From: a virus | Reading direction: 5' to 3' (one strand) | DNA length: 22,638 bases | IMG/VR virus record: IMGVR_UViG_3300048009_000017 | Coordinates: 1 to 22,638 of that record | Shown: positions 7,864 through 15,331 of the stretch, in pieces | Layout of the letters: each line of letters starts with the position of its first letter | Numbering within the stretch: the first letter of the stretch is position 1 | The notes under the pieces: generated by a model | What the model was told of the DNA's origin: nothing | What the model saw: only the letters and a program-made list of their open reading frames with translations | The model's database searches: none | Position numbers and translations under genes: made by a program

Positions 7864-8346
7864 ATGGCTAAACCAATGAGCCTGAAGACTTTTATCAACG
7901 TTGACTACACCCAAACGGGTGACCCTCAACAGGCATATAACGCAAAGAAACGTAAGCGTGATATCGGTGCAGGAACGGATGCAGAGTATTCTTCCACCCA
8001 CGCGCCTATAGAGACAGAAGCACTCACTGTCCAACAACGCCGTAAACTGGCAAGAAATCTCAAGAAGAATAAAGCGAAGATTGCGCGAGGACGTAAGATT
8101 GCAGCACGCCGTGTTGCGAATATGGATACGTTAAAGAAACGCGCTCGCCGTCAGGCCCGTGGAGCAATCGTCAAGAAGATTACTAAGGGTATAGATAAGT
8201 CTGAGTTGTCAGTAGCTCGCCGCGCAGAGATTGAGAAGCGTGTAAGTAAAATGGGTTCACGCATTGACAGAATCGCGAAGAAACTTCTTCCAACGGTTCG
8301 TAAGTCAGAGCTCGCAAGAAAAAGAGGCGCAAAGAAGAGTGATTAA
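7864..8346 (+). CDS. highly basic Lys/Arg-rich phage protein
   Basis: 160-aa very basic protein, conserved beside the nucleotidyltransferase gene in marine T4-like phages; function unknown. After an N-terminal segment (MSLKTFINVDYTQ) comes TEALTVQQRRKLARNLKKN and repeated Lys/Arg-rich helices to the C-terminus (RIAKKLLPTVRKSELARKRG). This composition suits nucleic-acid binding or DNA compaction, for example an internal head protein, but no domain is identified. Its stop codon overlaps the GTG start of the next gene (GTGATTAA). Confidence 0.8.
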   Translation: MAKPMSLKTFINVDYTQTGDPQQAYNAKKRKRDIGAGTDAEYSSTHAPIETEALTVQQRRKLARNLKKNKAKIARGRKIAARRVANMDTLKKRARRQARGAIVKKITKGIDKSELSVARRAEIEKRVSKMGSRIDRIAKKLLPTVRKSELARKRGAKKSD

Positions 8347-9961
8347 GAATTTCAGTCAATATTTGGTAGAAGAAGAACGTGAAGTCTTCTTTACATTTGG
8401 TCGGATGAATCCACCAACGATTGGTCATGGCAAACTGATTGACGCTTTGGTCAAGAAGTCTAAGGGTGCTGACTATAAGATTTATGTGTCGCAGTCCCAA
8501 GACGCAAAGAAAAACCCCCTGTCATACTCAGATAAAATTAAACACCTACGCAAGATGTTCCCAAAGAATGGTCGTAACATCATCGTAGATAAGACTGCAA
8601 GAAACGCAATCGACATTGCCACCAAACTGTATGACATGGGTTATAAGAGAATCACAATGGTTGTCGGTGGCGACCAGTTAAGAACCTTTGAAGTCCTGTT
8701 GAACAAATACAACGGTAAGAAGGCGCGTCACGGATTCTATAACTTCGAATCAATTGATGTTGTATCTGCTGGTAGACGCGACCCTGATGCAGAAGGTGTT
8801 GAGGGTATGTCTGCAAGTAAGATGCGTCAAGCTGTGTCAGACAATGACTATCAAGTATTCTCACAGGGTATTCCAAAGTCCATGTCCGACAAGGACACTC
8901 GTAGACTCTTCAACGATGTTCGCAAGGGCATGGGTCTGAAAGAGGAACGTTCATTCAAACGACACATCGACTTAGGTAAACTGGATGACACTCGTGAGGC
9001 ATATGTCTCTGGTGAGTTGTTTGAAATTGGTGATACTGTTGTTGTCAAAGAAAGCGATGAAGTTGGTATCGTATCCGTGTTGGGTGCGAACTATGTCATC
9101 GTTGAATGTGGTGACAAGAAACTTCGTAAGTGGTTGGACGCAGTAGAACTGGTTGAGAAGAAAGCACCTCAAGACTCTGAGATTGGTAAGGATGTCAAGG
9201 GGACACAACCTAAGAAGTATTATGCGAAAGACGCTGAAGGTGACGATATGTCTGTCGCGACCAAGAAGAAACGCGCCGCGCACTTCAAGAAAGGCACTGC
9301 AAAGGACGATGATGACCCGTCTGCATACAAACCAGCGCCAGGCGACAAGGGTGCGAAAACCAAACCGTCCAAGTATACTAGGTCATTCAAGGCAATGTAT
9401 GGTGAGTCTGGTGCTGGCGAAGAAGGCACAGACAAACTCGTCAAGAAGTATAAGAAGGATACACCAATGGAAGGTGTAGACGAGAAGTTCTTTGGTAAGA
9501 CTGGTGCATTCGGTGACAAAGGCTATGGTGGAACTTTGATGCCAGCGTTTGACCAGTGGATGGACAAGAAGGTCTATAACAAAAAGAAATACGAGAAAGC
9601 AGTTCGAGGTTATTTGAACTGGAGACGCAAGAATCCAAAGGCTGGTTCAACTGGTGCATTTGATTTCTTGCGTGGTATGGGTGTTGAACGTCCTCGTCTC
9701 GTTATCGACTTCATGCAAGACCTCATCAAAAAAGGTAAATTACCAAAACATTTGGGTCTTGATAAACCACGAACAGGTAAATCAAAAACAGTCTTCCCTA
9801 ATCAAGACTTTCGTGGTGTTCGGGCTCAGAAAGAAGATGCTGTCAAACAGGCAAAAACAGCCATTGATAGAGAAAAAGAACAAGATAAAAAGAAACATGA
9901 TGCGATGCTCGACCGTGCAAGAATCGCCCGTGCAAAAGCAAAGAATAGAGAGACAAAATGA
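8339..9961 (+). CDS. multidomain nucleotidyltransferase (cytidylyltransferase-like fold) with conserved phage modules
   Basis: 540-aa fusion. I chose the GTG at 8339, which overlaps the upstream stop, over the TTG at 8264. GTG gives a neighbour-like N-terminus IKNFSQYLVEE and avoids a 83-nt overlap. Domains: residues ~16-190 form an HxGH-type nucleotidyltransferase (FTFGRMNPPTIGHGKL with T27-x-G-H30; VVGGDQL; MSASKMR as the SxxxxR motif), the fold of NMNAT, FAD synthetase and related enzymes. Residues ~226-273 look like an SH3/KOW-type strand module (LFEIGDTVVVKE). A conserved linker follows (GTQPKKYY, DPSAYKPAPGDKGAKTKPSK, ~288-345). A C-terminal helical module (~382-470, FGDKGYGGTLMPAFDQW) comes before a charged tail. 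Substrate is unknown. The N-terminal LVE|E and LKE|E near residue 202 resemble prohead-protease sites. Confidence 0.85.
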   Translation: MIKNFSQYLVEEEREVFFTFGRMNPPTIGHGKLIDALVKKSKGADYKIYVSQSQDAKKNPLSYSDKIKHLRKMFPKNGRNIIVDKTARNAIDIATKLYDMGYKRITMVVGGDQLRTFEVLLNKYNGKKARHGFYNFESIDVVSAGRRDPDAEGVEGMSASKMRQAVSDNDYQVFSQGIPKSMSDKDTRRLFNDVRKGMGLKEERSFKRHIDLGKLDDTREAYVSGELFEIGDTVVVKESDEVGIVSVLGANYVIVECGDKKLRKWLDAVELVEKKAPQDSEIGKDVKGTQPKKYYAKDAEGDDMSVATKKKRAAHFKKGTAKDDDDPSAYKPAPGDKGAKTKPSKYTRSFKAMYGESGAGEEGTDKLVKKYKKDTPMEGVDEKFFGKTGAFGDKGYGGTLMPAFDQWMDKKVYNKKKYEKAVRGYLNWRRKNPKAGSTGAFDFLRGMGVERPRLVIDFMQDLIKKGKLPKHLGLDKPRTGKSKTVFPNQDFRGVRAQKEDAVKQAKTAIDREKEQDKKKHDAMLDRARIARAKAKNRETK

Positions 9962-10191
9962 TTAAGTTTAGTCAATTCATCACTGAGGCAGATAAAGCAC
10001 TCACAAAGAAAGCAGAGAAGTCTGGTATCTCATACGGAACACTAAAGAAGGTCTATGACCGTGGTGTTGCCGCATGGAGAACTGGACACAGGCCAGGCAC
10101 TACTCCATCACAGTGGGGATACGCACGGGTCAATGCATTCATCGTGAAGAAGAAAAAAGGTGGATTGAACCACGATAAGGATTTAGCATAA
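9958..10191 (+). CDS. DUF5824-like small phage protein with capsid-targeting-like N-terminus
   Basis: 77-aa protein matching the small phage family I know as DUF5824 (KSGISYGTLKKVYDRG, AWRTGHRPGTTPSQWGYARV, LNHDKDLA). Function unknown; the basic helical pattern suggests nucleic-acid contact. The first ten residues, MIKFSQFITE, followed by A11, closely mimic the T4 internal-protein capsid-targeting peptide as I remember it (an FxxFIxE|A pattern with cleavage after E10). The start overlaps the previous stop (ATGA) and the stop overlaps the next start (TAATG), so it is tightly coupled in the operon. Confidence 0.85.
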   Translation: MIKFSQFITEADKALTKKAEKSGISYGTLKKVYDRGVAAWRTGHRPGTTPSQWGYARVNAFIVKKKKGGLNHDKDLA

Positions 10192-11798
10192 TGTCACTCT
10201 GGGATAACATCAATAAGAAGAGACAACGAATCAAACAGGGTTCAGGTGAGAAGATGAGAAAAAAGGGTGACAAGGGCGCACCGACTCCAGACCAAATAAA
10301 AAGAGCAAAAGGCGAAGACATGGAAGAAGGTAAGATAAATCAGGCGATAGTTCGCCGACAGGACATGGCGAAACTCGCAAGTCTGTATTCCAAAGCGATG
10401 AAAGCAATGCCAGGCTCACCGAAGCAGAAGGCACTGAAGAAACAGATTGACCAGTATCGTAGAGAACTGGGTGTGAATGAATCAGTCGAAGAGGTTCGTC
10501 AACCCCTTACTGTTCCGAAAAGTCTTGCGAAATATGTTGTCTATAAAAAATCAGGTATTGGTAAAATCAAGCAAGTCGCACATCTTAGAGCGATGCCAAA
10601 AGGTAAAGAGTTAGACAGAGTTCTCGACAAGTATGATGCCGATGGCGTCATTGCAATGTCTAAAATCCAGAGAAACAAGATGCAAGTTGAAGCAGTAAAG
10701 GTTGGGGATAAGGTCAAGTTCAAGAAAGGCATCGACCCAAAGACTGCTAGAAGTTATGGAGACGCAATAAGGAAGTCTGGCAAGGTTGTGAAGGACTACG
10801 GTGATGGTGATGTCAAAGTAAACTTTGGTGGTAATAATGATAAGTCTGTTGATGCTAAACTATTGGTGAAAGAAGCAAAGGGTAAATATGCCTCAGATGC
10901 TCAAATGGATGACTTCTTGAAAGGAATGGAAAAGCACCCAGATGTTAAAAAAATGTCGAAACATTACAATAGACCTGTAGGGGATATTGTAAAAGCATTA
11001 CGAGCAAGGGTTAGTGTCAATCGATTGAGAGGTGGGAATGTTTATACTTTGAACTTCACCGATAAAGATAGTAAGTTAAAGGTTAAAGCAAAGAAACAAT
11101 ACGCTCCTCTGAAAGAAGCAGTCTCTCCAGCACAACAAGCCGCTATCGCTATCTCAAAGAAAGAGAAGATGAAAGAGGATGACTTTGAACCACACATGAT
11201 GTATGACCCGAAGACTGGTAAAGGTTACAAAGCAGAGAAACCCGAAGACCATGAACGTATGAAGAAGATGGGTTATACTCATGAGAAACCTGAAATCAAA
11301 GAAGGTAAATATAAAGTCAACATCAAAGGCGAAGGCGGTGCTACTGTTCAAGCAAGAAGCGAGAAAGAAGCAATCGCAAAAGTAATGAAACAACTTGGCA
11401 TTGCTAACCGTTTTGCAAAAGACAGAAGTTTCATGAAGAAGATTAGTGTTCTTGGTGAGTCTGTCGAAGAGTCTCGTGCATATCGTGATGCAATGAAAGG
11501 CATGAAGTCTCGCAGTGCAACTCGTGGTATGGCAACGACCAAGAAAGACAAAGATGTATCTGCTACGGACGATGACCGTAAGGCAGCGAATAAAAACATT
11601 ATCATGCAGTTGCGTAAAGCGGCTGACTTACCAACGGGAGCAGAAGTTGAATTTGAACGAGGAAAAGGAAAAGTCTCTCGCGCTCAAGCGCAAGCAGCAC
11701 TGGCGCGTTTTAATGCATTGGCAAGGCCTAATGACAAAGAGAAATTCCAAAAGTCCATCAGGTCTCTTTCGGACATCAAGAAAATATTAGGTAGATAA
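10191..11798 (+). CDS. 535-aa bead-string protein of short modules separated by (I/L/V)xE|(A/S/G) sites; possible polyprotein
   Basis: Lys/Glu-rich protein without one coherent enzyme fold, apparently built of short modules. Module 1 starts MSLWDNINKKRQRIKQGSGE, a segment I recognise at the start of other marine phage proteins. Junctions with a hydrophobic-x-Glu then small residue fall at VNE97|S, VKE228|A, LKE309|A, IKE371|G and LGE423|S, plus the weaker QVE167|A. Between them lie an SH3/KOW-like piece (168-228, VGDKVKFKK), a helical piece (229-309), a conserved EPHMMYDPKTGKGYKAEKP module (310-371), a strand-rich piece (372-423) and a basic C-terminal module (424-535). The junctions fit the T4 gp21 prohead-protease rule, so cleavage into several peptides in the capsid is my inference. 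The gene is coupled to its upstream neighbour by overlap. Confidence 0.75.
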   Translation: MSLWDNINKKRQRIKQGSGEKMRKKGDKGAPTPDQIKRAKGEDMEEGKINQAIVRRQDMAKLASLYSKAMKAMPGSPKQKALKKQIDQYRRELGVNESVEEVRQPLTVPKSLAKYVVYKKSGIGKIKQVAHLRAMPKGKELDRVLDKYDADGVIAMSKIQRNKMQVEAVKVGDKVKFKKGIDPKTARSYGDAIRKSGKVVKDYGDGDVKVNFGGNNDKSVDAKLLVKEAKGKYASDAQMDDFLKGMEKHPDVKKMSKHYNRPVGDIVKALRARVSVNRLRGGNVYTLNFTDKDSKLKVKAKKQYAPLKEAVSPAQQAAIAISKKEKMKEDDFEPHMMYDPKTGKGYKAEKPEDHERMKKMGYTHEKPEIKEGKYKVNIKGEGGATVQARSEKEAIAKVMKQLGIANRFAKDRSFMKKISVLGESVEESRAYRDAMKGMKSRSATRGMATTKKDKDVSATDDDRKAANKNIIMQLRKAADLPTGAEVEFERGKGKVSRAQAQAALARFNALARPNDKEKFQKSIRSLSDIKKILGR

Positions 11799-12332
11799 AT
11801 GAAAAGATTTGACGAACATACAAACTGCGGAACTGACGAGTGTTGTGGCACTTGTTCGTCTCTTATTGAAAACAACATTTATCGTGTCGGGTCGGAAAGA
11901 TATTACGAATACTTCCGTGAGGCACGGGAACAATATCATGCTGGTAATCTCGAAGTGGATGCCGCAGACTTGGATATCATCGAGTCTAATCTTGGTGAGT
12001 TTGCACAATGGCGTGGTGAGAATGTTGCACTGGACTGCATCTTTGAAGAAGAGAAGAAACAACCAGAACTCAATAAACCAAAAGCTGGTGGGCCAAAGAA
12101 ATACTATGTGTATGTCAAAGACCCATCAAGTGGTAACATCAAGAAAGTATCTTGGGGTGACACAACAGGTCTGAAAGTTAAACTCAATGACCCGAAGGCG
12201 CGTAAGTCATTCGCTGCCCGTCACGACTGTGCAAACAAAACAGATAAGACAAAGGCCGGATACTGGGCATGTCGTTTGCCTAGATATGCGAAACAACTTG
12301 GTCTGTCTGGAGGCGGAAGCTTCTTTTGGTAA
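11799..12332 (+). CDS. conserved Cys-containing phage protein with C-terminal RLPRYAKQLGL module
   Basis: 177-aa protein beginning directly after the previous stop. The N-terminal region has a cysteine cluster (CGTDECCGTC, C10 to C19) that could bind metal. A helical region with SERYYEYFREAREQY and SNLGEFAQW follows. The C-terminal half (~100-177) carries a module conserved in marine T4-like phages: KKYYVYVKDPSSGNIKKVSW, FAARHDCANK, then YWACRLPRYAKQLGL. Two further cysteines lie there. Function unknown; the C-terminal module looks basic and may bind nucleic acid. LGE|F in the middle is a weak prohead-protease-like site because Phe follows. Confidence 0.8.
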   Translation: MKRFDEHTNCGTDECCGTCSSLIENNIYRVGSERYYEYFREAREQYHAGNLEVDAADLDIIESNLGEFAQWRGENVALDCIFEEEKKQPELNKPKAGGPKKYYVYVKDPSSGNIKKVSWGDTTGLKVKLNDPKARKSFAARHDCANKTDKTKAGYWACRLPRYAKQLGLSGGGSFFW

Positions 12333-12604
12333 ACCCCTATAAGGACATCTTCAGTCCTGACAAAACAGAACGAGTCAGAACCTTTGGAGAAGATGTTAGT
12401 GAAATGGATTTGATATGGCATCGTGACTCCTGTAATCGTGAGGTTACTGTTCTCGATGGTGATAACTGGAAACTGCAACTAGATAATCAGTTGCCTATGA
12501 TTATGGAGAAAGGTCAATTGTATCGCATACCTAAGATGGTCTATCATAGAATCATCAAAGGTGAGGGAGACTTGAGACTGAAGATTTGGGATGAAGTTAA
12601 TTAA
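12326..12604 (+). CDS. small cupin-like phage protein (TTG start)
   Basis: 92-aa protein resembling small cupin-fold phage proteins: DLIWHRDSCNREVTVLDGD, WKLQLDNQLPMIMEKGQL and YRIPKMVYHRIIKGEGDL have the strand-turn-strand spacing and late IP..xYHR histidine of a mini-cupin. Few metal ligands are present, so it may be a binding rather than catalytic protein. The TTG at 12326 is the only plausible start: it overlaps the upstream stop (TTGGTAA) and follows GGAGG at 12309-12313. The 3' end overlaps the next gene by 14 nt. No function is known to me. Confidence 0.7.
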   Translation: MVNPYKDIFSPDKTERVRTFGEDVSEMDLIWHRDSCNREVTVLDGDNWKLQLDNQLPMIMEKGQLYRIPKMVYHRIIKGEGDLRLKIWDEVN

Positions 12605-13301
12605 TGTTCTCTATCGCGGTGGCGGTGGAGGTGAGTTTCTGGGAAGTCTTCTGACGAAACACAGTGATGTTGTTACGAAGGAGGTTGAATATGATGAGTC
12701 GGTTGAGAGATGGTTCTTAGAAAGAAGTGATGAACTATCTCAACATTATATAGATGGTAGTGAACCCGTATCTGCTACGGACTGGGATGACGCTCTTTGG
12801 AATATACGACTAGACCACGGATATGGTTTTTATGTTAATGATAGTGCCGATACTTTTGATAGTTCTAATGAGGAGTATTATAAAAACTATCTTTGGAATG
12901 ACTGGGATGAAACAAAAACAATTTTACTACAACCACAGTCAGAAAAAAGTGTTAAGTATATAGACCAACTAGCGGCCGCAAAACTTAATTTGGGGCCTAG
13001 TAACCAAGAAGGACACTGGTTAATAAATAATGGGTTTGATATTCACAGTTTTTGGAACGACCAGTGGGAATCGTGTAAAGAACTGACCGAACTATATAAG
13101 GATATTATTCCAGAGGGACACAGTTATATTGAGATTGACCCACATGATTTGTTCCATAGTGATGAGGAATTGTCGGAGAATACTCTCTATACCATGATAG
13201 ATTACTTAAAATTTGACGATTACATGATAGATGAATGGATATTAAAAATCGATAAGTATCGAGTCAACAACAAAAAACTTATAAATAGAACTATAGTTTA
13301 A
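12591..13301 (+). CDS. orphan protein, possibly sulfotransferase-like P-loop
   Basis: 236-aa acidic protein I do not recognise. It starts MKLINVLYRGGGGGEFLGSL: a glycine-rich loop after a hydrophobic strand, as in phosphate-binding loops of sulfotransferase-like phage proteins. Near the C-terminus YIEIDPHDLF (179-188), followed by a helix, resembles the corresponding strand of that family. Other conserved sulfotransferase motifs are not obvious, so this is a weak guess. The codon choice (TTA, ATA, AAT) and AT content look higher than in its neighbours, and no prohead-protease-like site stands out, so it may be a later insertion into the operon. The ATG overlaps the cupin-like gene. Confidence 0.7.
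   Translation: MKLINVLYRGGGGGEFLGSLLTKHSDVVTKEVEYDESVERWFLERSDELSQHYIDGSEPVSATDWDDALWNIRLDHGYGFYVNDSADTFDSSNEEYYKNYLWNDWDETKTILLQPQSEKSVKYIDQLAAAKLNLGPSNQEGHWLINNGFDIHSFWNDQWESCKELTELYKDIIPEGHSYIEIDPHDLFHSDEELSENTLYTMIDYLKFDDYMIDEWILKIDKYRVNNKKLINRTIV
13280..13287 (+). promoter_or_regulatory. T4-type late promoter TATAAATA
   Basis: Perfect TATAAATA followed by GAACTAT, 24 bp before the ATG at 13312 and inside the last codons of the preceding gene. The 15-base stretch TATAAATAGAACTAT is repeated exactly at 15319, which supports a shared regulatory function. Confidence 0.7.
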
Positions 13302-13311
13302 TGGGAAAAAC

Positions 13312-13626
13312 ATGGCTAAAGAAACACAACTAGAGAGACTTTCTCGGATTGAAGCAGATTCCGCAGTAAGGTTTGACCGTCTTGAACAAAAGATTGACAA
13401 ACTTGCTGACGCGATGATTGCTGTTGCCCGTGTAGAAGAAAAACTCATTTCAGTTGAACGTAATAACCAAAATAATTTCGAGCGTATGAATAAATTTTCT
13501 AAAAAACTAGACGAGATTGAGAAGAAGGTGGACGAGAACGCCCACACTGTCGCAATCATTAACAAAGTAGTATACCTTATCAGTGCCGCAATGATTGCTG
13601 GACTGGTCAAATTTATGTGGATGTAA
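13312..13626 (+). CDS. coiled-coil protein with C-terminal TM helix (XhlA-like)
   Basis: 104-aa protein with an N-terminal heptad-patterned coiled coil (~5-80; LERLSRIEADSAVRFDRLEQ, KLDEIEKKVDENAHT) and one C-terminal membrane helix (VVYLISAAMIAGLVKFMWM). This layout matches haemolysin XhlA-type phage proteins that help holins or anchor at the membrane. The holin-like gene is 2.5 kb downstream. No catalytic motif. It follows a TATAAATA late promoter and GGGA before the ATG. A lysis or membrane-tether role is inferred from architecture only. Confidence 0.75.
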   Translation: MAKETQLERLSRIEADSAVRFDRLEQKIDKLADAMIAVARVEEKLISVERNNQNNFERMNKFSKKLDEIEKKVDENAHTVAIINKVVYLISAAMIAGLVKFMWM

Positions 13627-13638
13627 CGGAGAAATACA

Positions 13639-14604
13639 ATGAAAACATCAGACATCAAAAAGTTGGGTGAAGCGTGGGCATCCGTAACATCCAAAGAAGA
13701 AGAACTAGAAGAAGCCAAGACCGAAGAAGGTAATGCGTTTACTAAAGCGTTGCAAGCCGCCAAAGATAAAGGCGAAACAGCATTCGTTGTTGCCGGTAAA
13801 AAATATGATGTGAAAACAGAAGAAGCAAAACTTGCAAAGGAAGATGCTTCTAACGACCAAGAAGATGACGGCGAAGGTCTTGACAAAGCAGACCCTAAAG
13901 CCGCTAAGAAGAAATTCAAAGACCGTAAAGACAAAGACATCGACAACGATGGTGATGTTGATTCATCTGACAAGTTCCTGCACAAACGCCGTAAAGCAAT
14001 CGGTAAAGCAATGGACGATGAAGAAGGTGGAGAAGCGCCAGCAAAAGACGATAAGAAAAAGAAAAAAGTTGTCGGTAATGACGGTGAGAAAACAGCAGAG
14101 ATTTCCAAAATCGGTGAAGCAACAGATGAGTTGTTGAACATGATTGAGACTGCTGCGAAGCAACAGAAATCAAATGCAACCAAACCAGAAGAAATCATGG
14201 ACAAGGAATCTCCTAAGTCCAAAGAGTTTGCAAACGCTCACAAGAAGTCTGACAAGAAAATCGAAGACAATGTTGAGGATGCTAAAGACAAGACTACCAA
14301 AGCTGGTCAAGCAACCAAAGCAAAATCTGGTAAACGCCCACAGGACAATTCTACTGGTGACACACAGGTTGTCAAGTCAACCGAAGCACCTGTCAAAGAA
14401 GATGTTGATATGGATGCAAGAGCGGGTTCAGTCTCTCTGGTTGACATGGCTCGTGACGTTTTGTCTGGTAAGACAATGAGTGAGTTGAGACAAGAACTGG
14501 GTCAAAAAGAAAAGAACCCACATGATGCAAGAACTACAGAAGCCAAGAAGTTTCTGGAACGCATGGCGAAACGCCGTGGATATGATAAAAAGGATGATTG
14601 CTAA
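13639..14604 (+). CDS. acidic, low-complexity phage protein with EF-hand-like loop and prohead-protease-like sites
   Basis: 321-aa Lys/Glu/Asp-rich, probably largely disordered protein; no enzyme fold. The N-terminus is MKTSDIKKLGE|A, with LxE|A at residue 11, and a second copy IGE160|A divides the protein in two. Between them DIDNDGDVDSSD (100-111) fits the 12-residue EF-hand/dockerin calcium loop: acidic residues at loop positions 1, 3, 5, 9 and 12, glycine at 6. The region 190-255 is Lys/Ala-rich and the C-terminus basic (ERMAKRRGYDKKDD). Composition resembles prohead core or internal head proteins. ACGGAG precedes the start, and its stop overlaps the next gene (TAATG). Head location is inferred. 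Confidence 0.78.
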   Translation: MKTSDIKKLGEAWASVTSKEEELEEAKTEEGNAFTKALQAAKDKGETAFVVAGKKYDVKTEEAKLAKEDASNDQEDDGEGLDKADPKAAKKKFKDRKDKDIDNDGDVDSSDKFLHKRRKAIGKAMDDEEGGEAPAKDDKKKKKVVGNDGEKTAEISKIGEATDELLNMIETAAKQQKSNATKPEEIMDKESPKSKEFANAHKKSDKKIEDNVEDAKDKTTKAGQATKAKSGKRPQDNSTGDTQVVKSTEAPVKEDVDMDARAGSVSLVDMARDVLSGKTMSELRQELGQKEKNPHDARTTEAKKFLERMAKRRGYDKKDDC

Positions 14605-14930
14605 TGTCTATCAAAGCCCCTGCATGGTGTGATAACGCCATTCCTACTGCCCGTGGATGGGAAGACCCTAACACTGGTGAGTTGTATGCATCTGGTGGTT
14701 TCACCCAAGAACAAATCGATGAGTTCTTTGGTGTCAAACCAGTTGTAGAACAAGTCGAAGTTCCTGTTAATGTCCAAACATTGACCGAAGCACCTGTTGG
14801 TGATAAGTCACTTGATGAGATGTCAAAGGTAGAACTCGAAGCACTGGGTCGCCAACATGGCGTAGAACTTGACCGTAGAAAGAAAAAGTCTACTCTTGTG
14901 GAGAAAATGACAGGTCTATTAAAAGACTAG
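14598..14930 (+). CDS. conserved phage protein with C-terminal SAP/HeH-like DNA-binding motif
   Basis: 110-aa protein of a kind common in marine T4-like phages. N-terminal module: IKAPAWCDNAIPTARGWEDP, then TGELYASGGFTQEQIDEFFG. After a linker containing LTE62|A, residues ~70-108 (MSKVELEALGRQHGVELDRR, then STLVEKM) form the helix-extended-loop-helix pattern of SAP/HeH/LEM-type domains, which usually bind DNA. The linker site again fits the prohead-protease rule and would release the DNA-binding module. Overlaps the upstream gene by 7 bases; followed at once by a terminator-like hairpin. Exact role unknown. Confidence 0.8.
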   Translation: MLMSIKAPAWCDNAIPTARGWEDPNTGELYASGGFTQEQIDEFFGVKPVVEQVEVPVNVQTLTEAPVGDKSLDEMSKVELEALGRQHGVELDRRKKKSTLVEKMTGLLKD

Positions 14931-14963
14931 ATAAGGGTATATTACTCTTTATCTGGATTTTTT
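14929..14963 (+). terminator. rho-independent terminator abutting the next start codon
   Basis: AGATAAGGG (14929-14937) pairs with the segment at 14946-14954 (9 bp, two G-U), loop of 8 nt, followed after GGA by TTTTTT (14958-14963). It overlaps the stop codon of the SAP/HeH-like gene and ends 3 nt before the ATG at 14967, so the GGA ribosome site of that gene sits directly against the stem. It may act as terminator, translational control, or both. Confidence 0.6.
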
Positions 14964-14966
14964 ATA

Positions 14967-15323
14967 ATGCAACTGACCAAAGACAACTTAATAGTATTTG
15001 CAGCAAAGCATTACTACAATCCAAAGTGTATTGATAGCGAGGAGTTTTTTGAAGACTTAAAGAGATTTAAGTATATCAAGAGACTCCTCAATCGATACAA
15101 AACTTCAGGTGAGTTATCTGAGAGACTCATACTGAACCATCTCATAGTAATTTTTAATGTATTTGGAAATGAGGCAGGACTAGATATCCTCGAACTCAAA
15201 GTCGAACTCGACCATTGGTCAACACTCAAACCGTTCCTTATCTTTCTAAAGACCATAAAAAATACCGAATATACTAACATTGAGATGGATAAATTAGTCG
15301 TTGAGAGACTCAGAAAGATATAA
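14967..15323 (+). CDS. conserved T4-like phage protein (DUF7207-like)
   Basis: 118-aa helical protein matching a family I know from marine T4-like phages (tentatively DUF7207): LTKDNLIVFAAKHYYNPKC, EFFEDLKRFKYIKRLLNRY, ERLILNHLIVIFNVFGNEAG, then LKPFLIFLKTI. Function unknown. The N-terminus agrees with the family, so the ATG at 14967 is probably right despite the hairpin in front. Its stop codon TAA is part of the late promoter octamer of the following gene. Confidence 0.85.
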   Translation: MQLTKDNLIVFAAKHYYNPKCIDSEEFFEDLKRFKYIKRLLNRYKTSGELSERLILNHLIVIFNVFGNEAGLDILELKVELDHWSTLKPFLIFLKTIKNTEYTNIEMDKLVVERLRKI

Positions 15324-15326
15324 ATA
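15319..15326 (+). promoter_or_regulatory. T4-type late promoter TATAAATA almost touching the next ATG
   Basis: Perfect TATAAATA followed by GAACT and then the ATG at 15332. It includes the upstream stop codon. In T4 the start of late transcripts lies a few bases after the octamer, so an RNA from here would begin at or very near the start codon (leaderless). Confidence 0.6.
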
Positions 15327-15331
15327 GAACT

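Noticed and set aside
8264-8338. TTG-started N-terminal extension of the nucleotidyltransferase
   Set aside because: Would overlap the basic protein gene by 83 nt; the GTG at 8339 gives a conserved-style N-terminus and a stop/start overlap.
13242-14222. 326-codon open frame on the minus strand
   Set aside because: It is antisense to the Lys/Glu-rich gene at 13639 and the coiled-coil gene at 13312; its Ser/Leu-rich product is what the complement of Lys/Glu codons gives, and no minus-strand promoter or ribosome site was seen.
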